Shown here: positions 63,415 to 64,000 of the stretch, one piece after another
How positions within the stretch are numbered: position 1 is the stretch's first letter
How the letters are laid out: each line of letters opens with the position of its first letter
Assembly: GCA_050180705.1 (NCBI GenBank)
Contig: JBFXDX010000015.1
Span: 1 to 64,000 of the forward strand
DNA length: 64,000 nucleotides
Reading direction: 5' to 3'
From: SB25 sp050180705
GTDB taxonomy: Bacteria; Bacteroidota; Bacteroidia; Bacteroidales; Tenuifilaceae
Made by a program: the position numbers and the translations under genes
Notes under the pieces: model-generated
What the model saw: only the letters and a program-made list of their open reading frames with translations
Told to the model about the DNA's origin: nothing
Databases searched by the model: none

Positions 63415-63448
63415 TTTACTACCTTTGTATTTTGAAAAATAAAGGTTA

Positions 63449-64000
63449 ATGGTAAAGCATAAGTATAAATTTCATCCAGAGCAGTTGATTTTTGTGAAGG
63501 TTGGAGCCTCTCTCAAAGAAAGATTATTTTGGATTTTTAAATATTTAGCGGCAGCCATTGTTGTTTCTATTATCTCCTACTTAGTATTTCCAATTTTTAT
63601 TGATACGCCTGAAGTTCGAAAGTTAAAACGTGAGAACCATGAACTTCTTTTCAATTTTGATATTATAAATAAGCGTGTCGATCAGTTGCGGGCTGTATTG
63701 GAGGATCTTCAACAACGAGATGATAATATCTATAGAATAATCTTTGAGGCAGAACCTGTACATGCGTCGGTTCGAGAAGCAGGTATGGGAGGCGTTGATC
63801 GATATTCATATTTGGAAGGATTGTCTAATAGTGATGTAATCATTGAAACCACCAAAAAACTCGATAAGTTAAGCAAGAAAGCTTATATTCAGAGTAAATC
63901 ATTCGATGAGGTTACTGAATTAGCTAAGCGTAAAGAAGACATAGTACGAAGTATTCCAGCCATTATGCCAATAAGCAATAAGGATTTAACTCGTGTTGCA
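63449..64000 (+). CDS. Second M23 family metallopeptidase (paralogue, cut by window end)
   Basis: An open frame starts at the ATG at 63449 (MVKHKYKFHPEQLIFVKVGA) and runs to the end of the window without a stop. It repeats the plan of the gene before it: a membrane helix (AAAIVVSIISYLVFPIFIDT), then RENHELLFNFDIINKRVDQL and LEDLQQRDDNIYRIIFEAE, which aligns with AEIELRDNNIYRSIFETD of the upstream protein. SFDEVTELAKRKEDIV near the cut also aligns with its SFDEVAEMAKNKERMI. The peptidase domain itself lies outside the window. So this is a tandem duplicate; whether its catalytic residues are kept cannot be seen. Confidence 0.85.
   Translation, partial: MVKHKYKFHPEQLIFVKVGASLKERLFWIFKYLAAAIVVSIISYLVFPIFIDTPEVRKLKRENHELLFNFDIINKRVDQLRAVLEDLQQRDDNIYRIIFEAEPVHASVREAGMGGVDRYSYLEGLSNSDVIIETTKKLDKLSKKAYIQSKSFDEVTELAKRKEDIVRSIPAIMPISNKDLTRVA

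Noticed and set aside
1..64000. CRISPR array, insertion sequence, tRNA, prophage or conjugative genes
   Set aside because: No regularly spaced repeats, transposase or integrase motifs, or tRNA-like TPsiC segments were seen in any intergenic region by reading; a tRNAscan or IS search was not possible.

Overview
The window is a stretch of a low-GC Bacteroidota chromosome. It was probably drawn from an anaerobic Bacteroidales- or Marinilabiliales-like lineage. The grounds are a SusC/SusD pair, type IX secretion C-terminal sorting domains, a Reg_prop/Y_Y_Y regulator, promoter motifs of the TTTG / TAnnTTTG type, and short A-rich 5' leaders. Species cannot be named from the sequence. No insertion sequence, CRISPR array, tRNA or prophage was seen.

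Layout. (1) 1-127: the 3' end of a 5S rRNA and its terminator, then a 540-base gene-free stretch full of short palindromic repeats. (2) 668-22661, all minus strand: a polysaccharide utilization locus (PUL) of ten tightly packed genes. They are susC, susD, a LamG lipoprotein, GH144, GH3, GH144, a large F5/8-type protein, a GPH symporter, GH35 and GH94. A membrane-bound hybrid regulator (23285-26119) sits just upstream. Two GH144-type endo-beta-1,2-glucanases, a GH3 beta-glucosidase, an SOGP-sized GH94 phosphorylase and a GH35 protein together point to beta-1,2-glucan (sophoro-oligosaccharide) use. The likely flow is surface binding and cleavage, uptake through SusCD, periplasmic trimming, symport into the cytoplasm, then phosphorolysis (GH94) and possibly transglucosylation (GH35). 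(3) 26119-28345: a gene for a secreted fibronectin-type protein lies between duplicated fragments of its neighbours, a fossil of an insertion or duplication. (4) 28328-32454: mnmA, then a His-rich small protein and a TonB-dependent receptor that look like a metal-uptake pair. (5) 32473-37111: a T9SS-secreted protein and two tandem TPR/PD40 proteins. (6) 37458-47244: a 2-oxoacid dehydrogenase E2, a GT2 fused to a degenerate sugar-phosphate transferase, an aminotransferase, a TPR protein, recR, a sodium:solute symporter and a long-chain acyl-CoA ligase. (7) 47494-52117: carB and carA, preceded by a leader with a 64-codon ORF and two intrinsic terminators. (8) 52137-59545: truA, a GNAT protein, two bifunctional GNAT-amidohydrolase fusions, a Kv-like channel and an MscS channel. 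(9) 59681-64000: alaS and two tandem M23 peptidases on the plus strand, the second cut by the window end.

Most likely to be new: the carAB leader, which resembles the enterobacterial pyrBI attenuator in layout; the GH35 and F5/8 proteins of the beta-1,2-glucan locus; the GPH transporter with a 200-residue coiled-coil insertion; the paired acetyltransferase-amidohydrolase fusions; and the duplication scar around the fibronectin-type gene. All family assignments are from reading the protein sequences; no database search was run.
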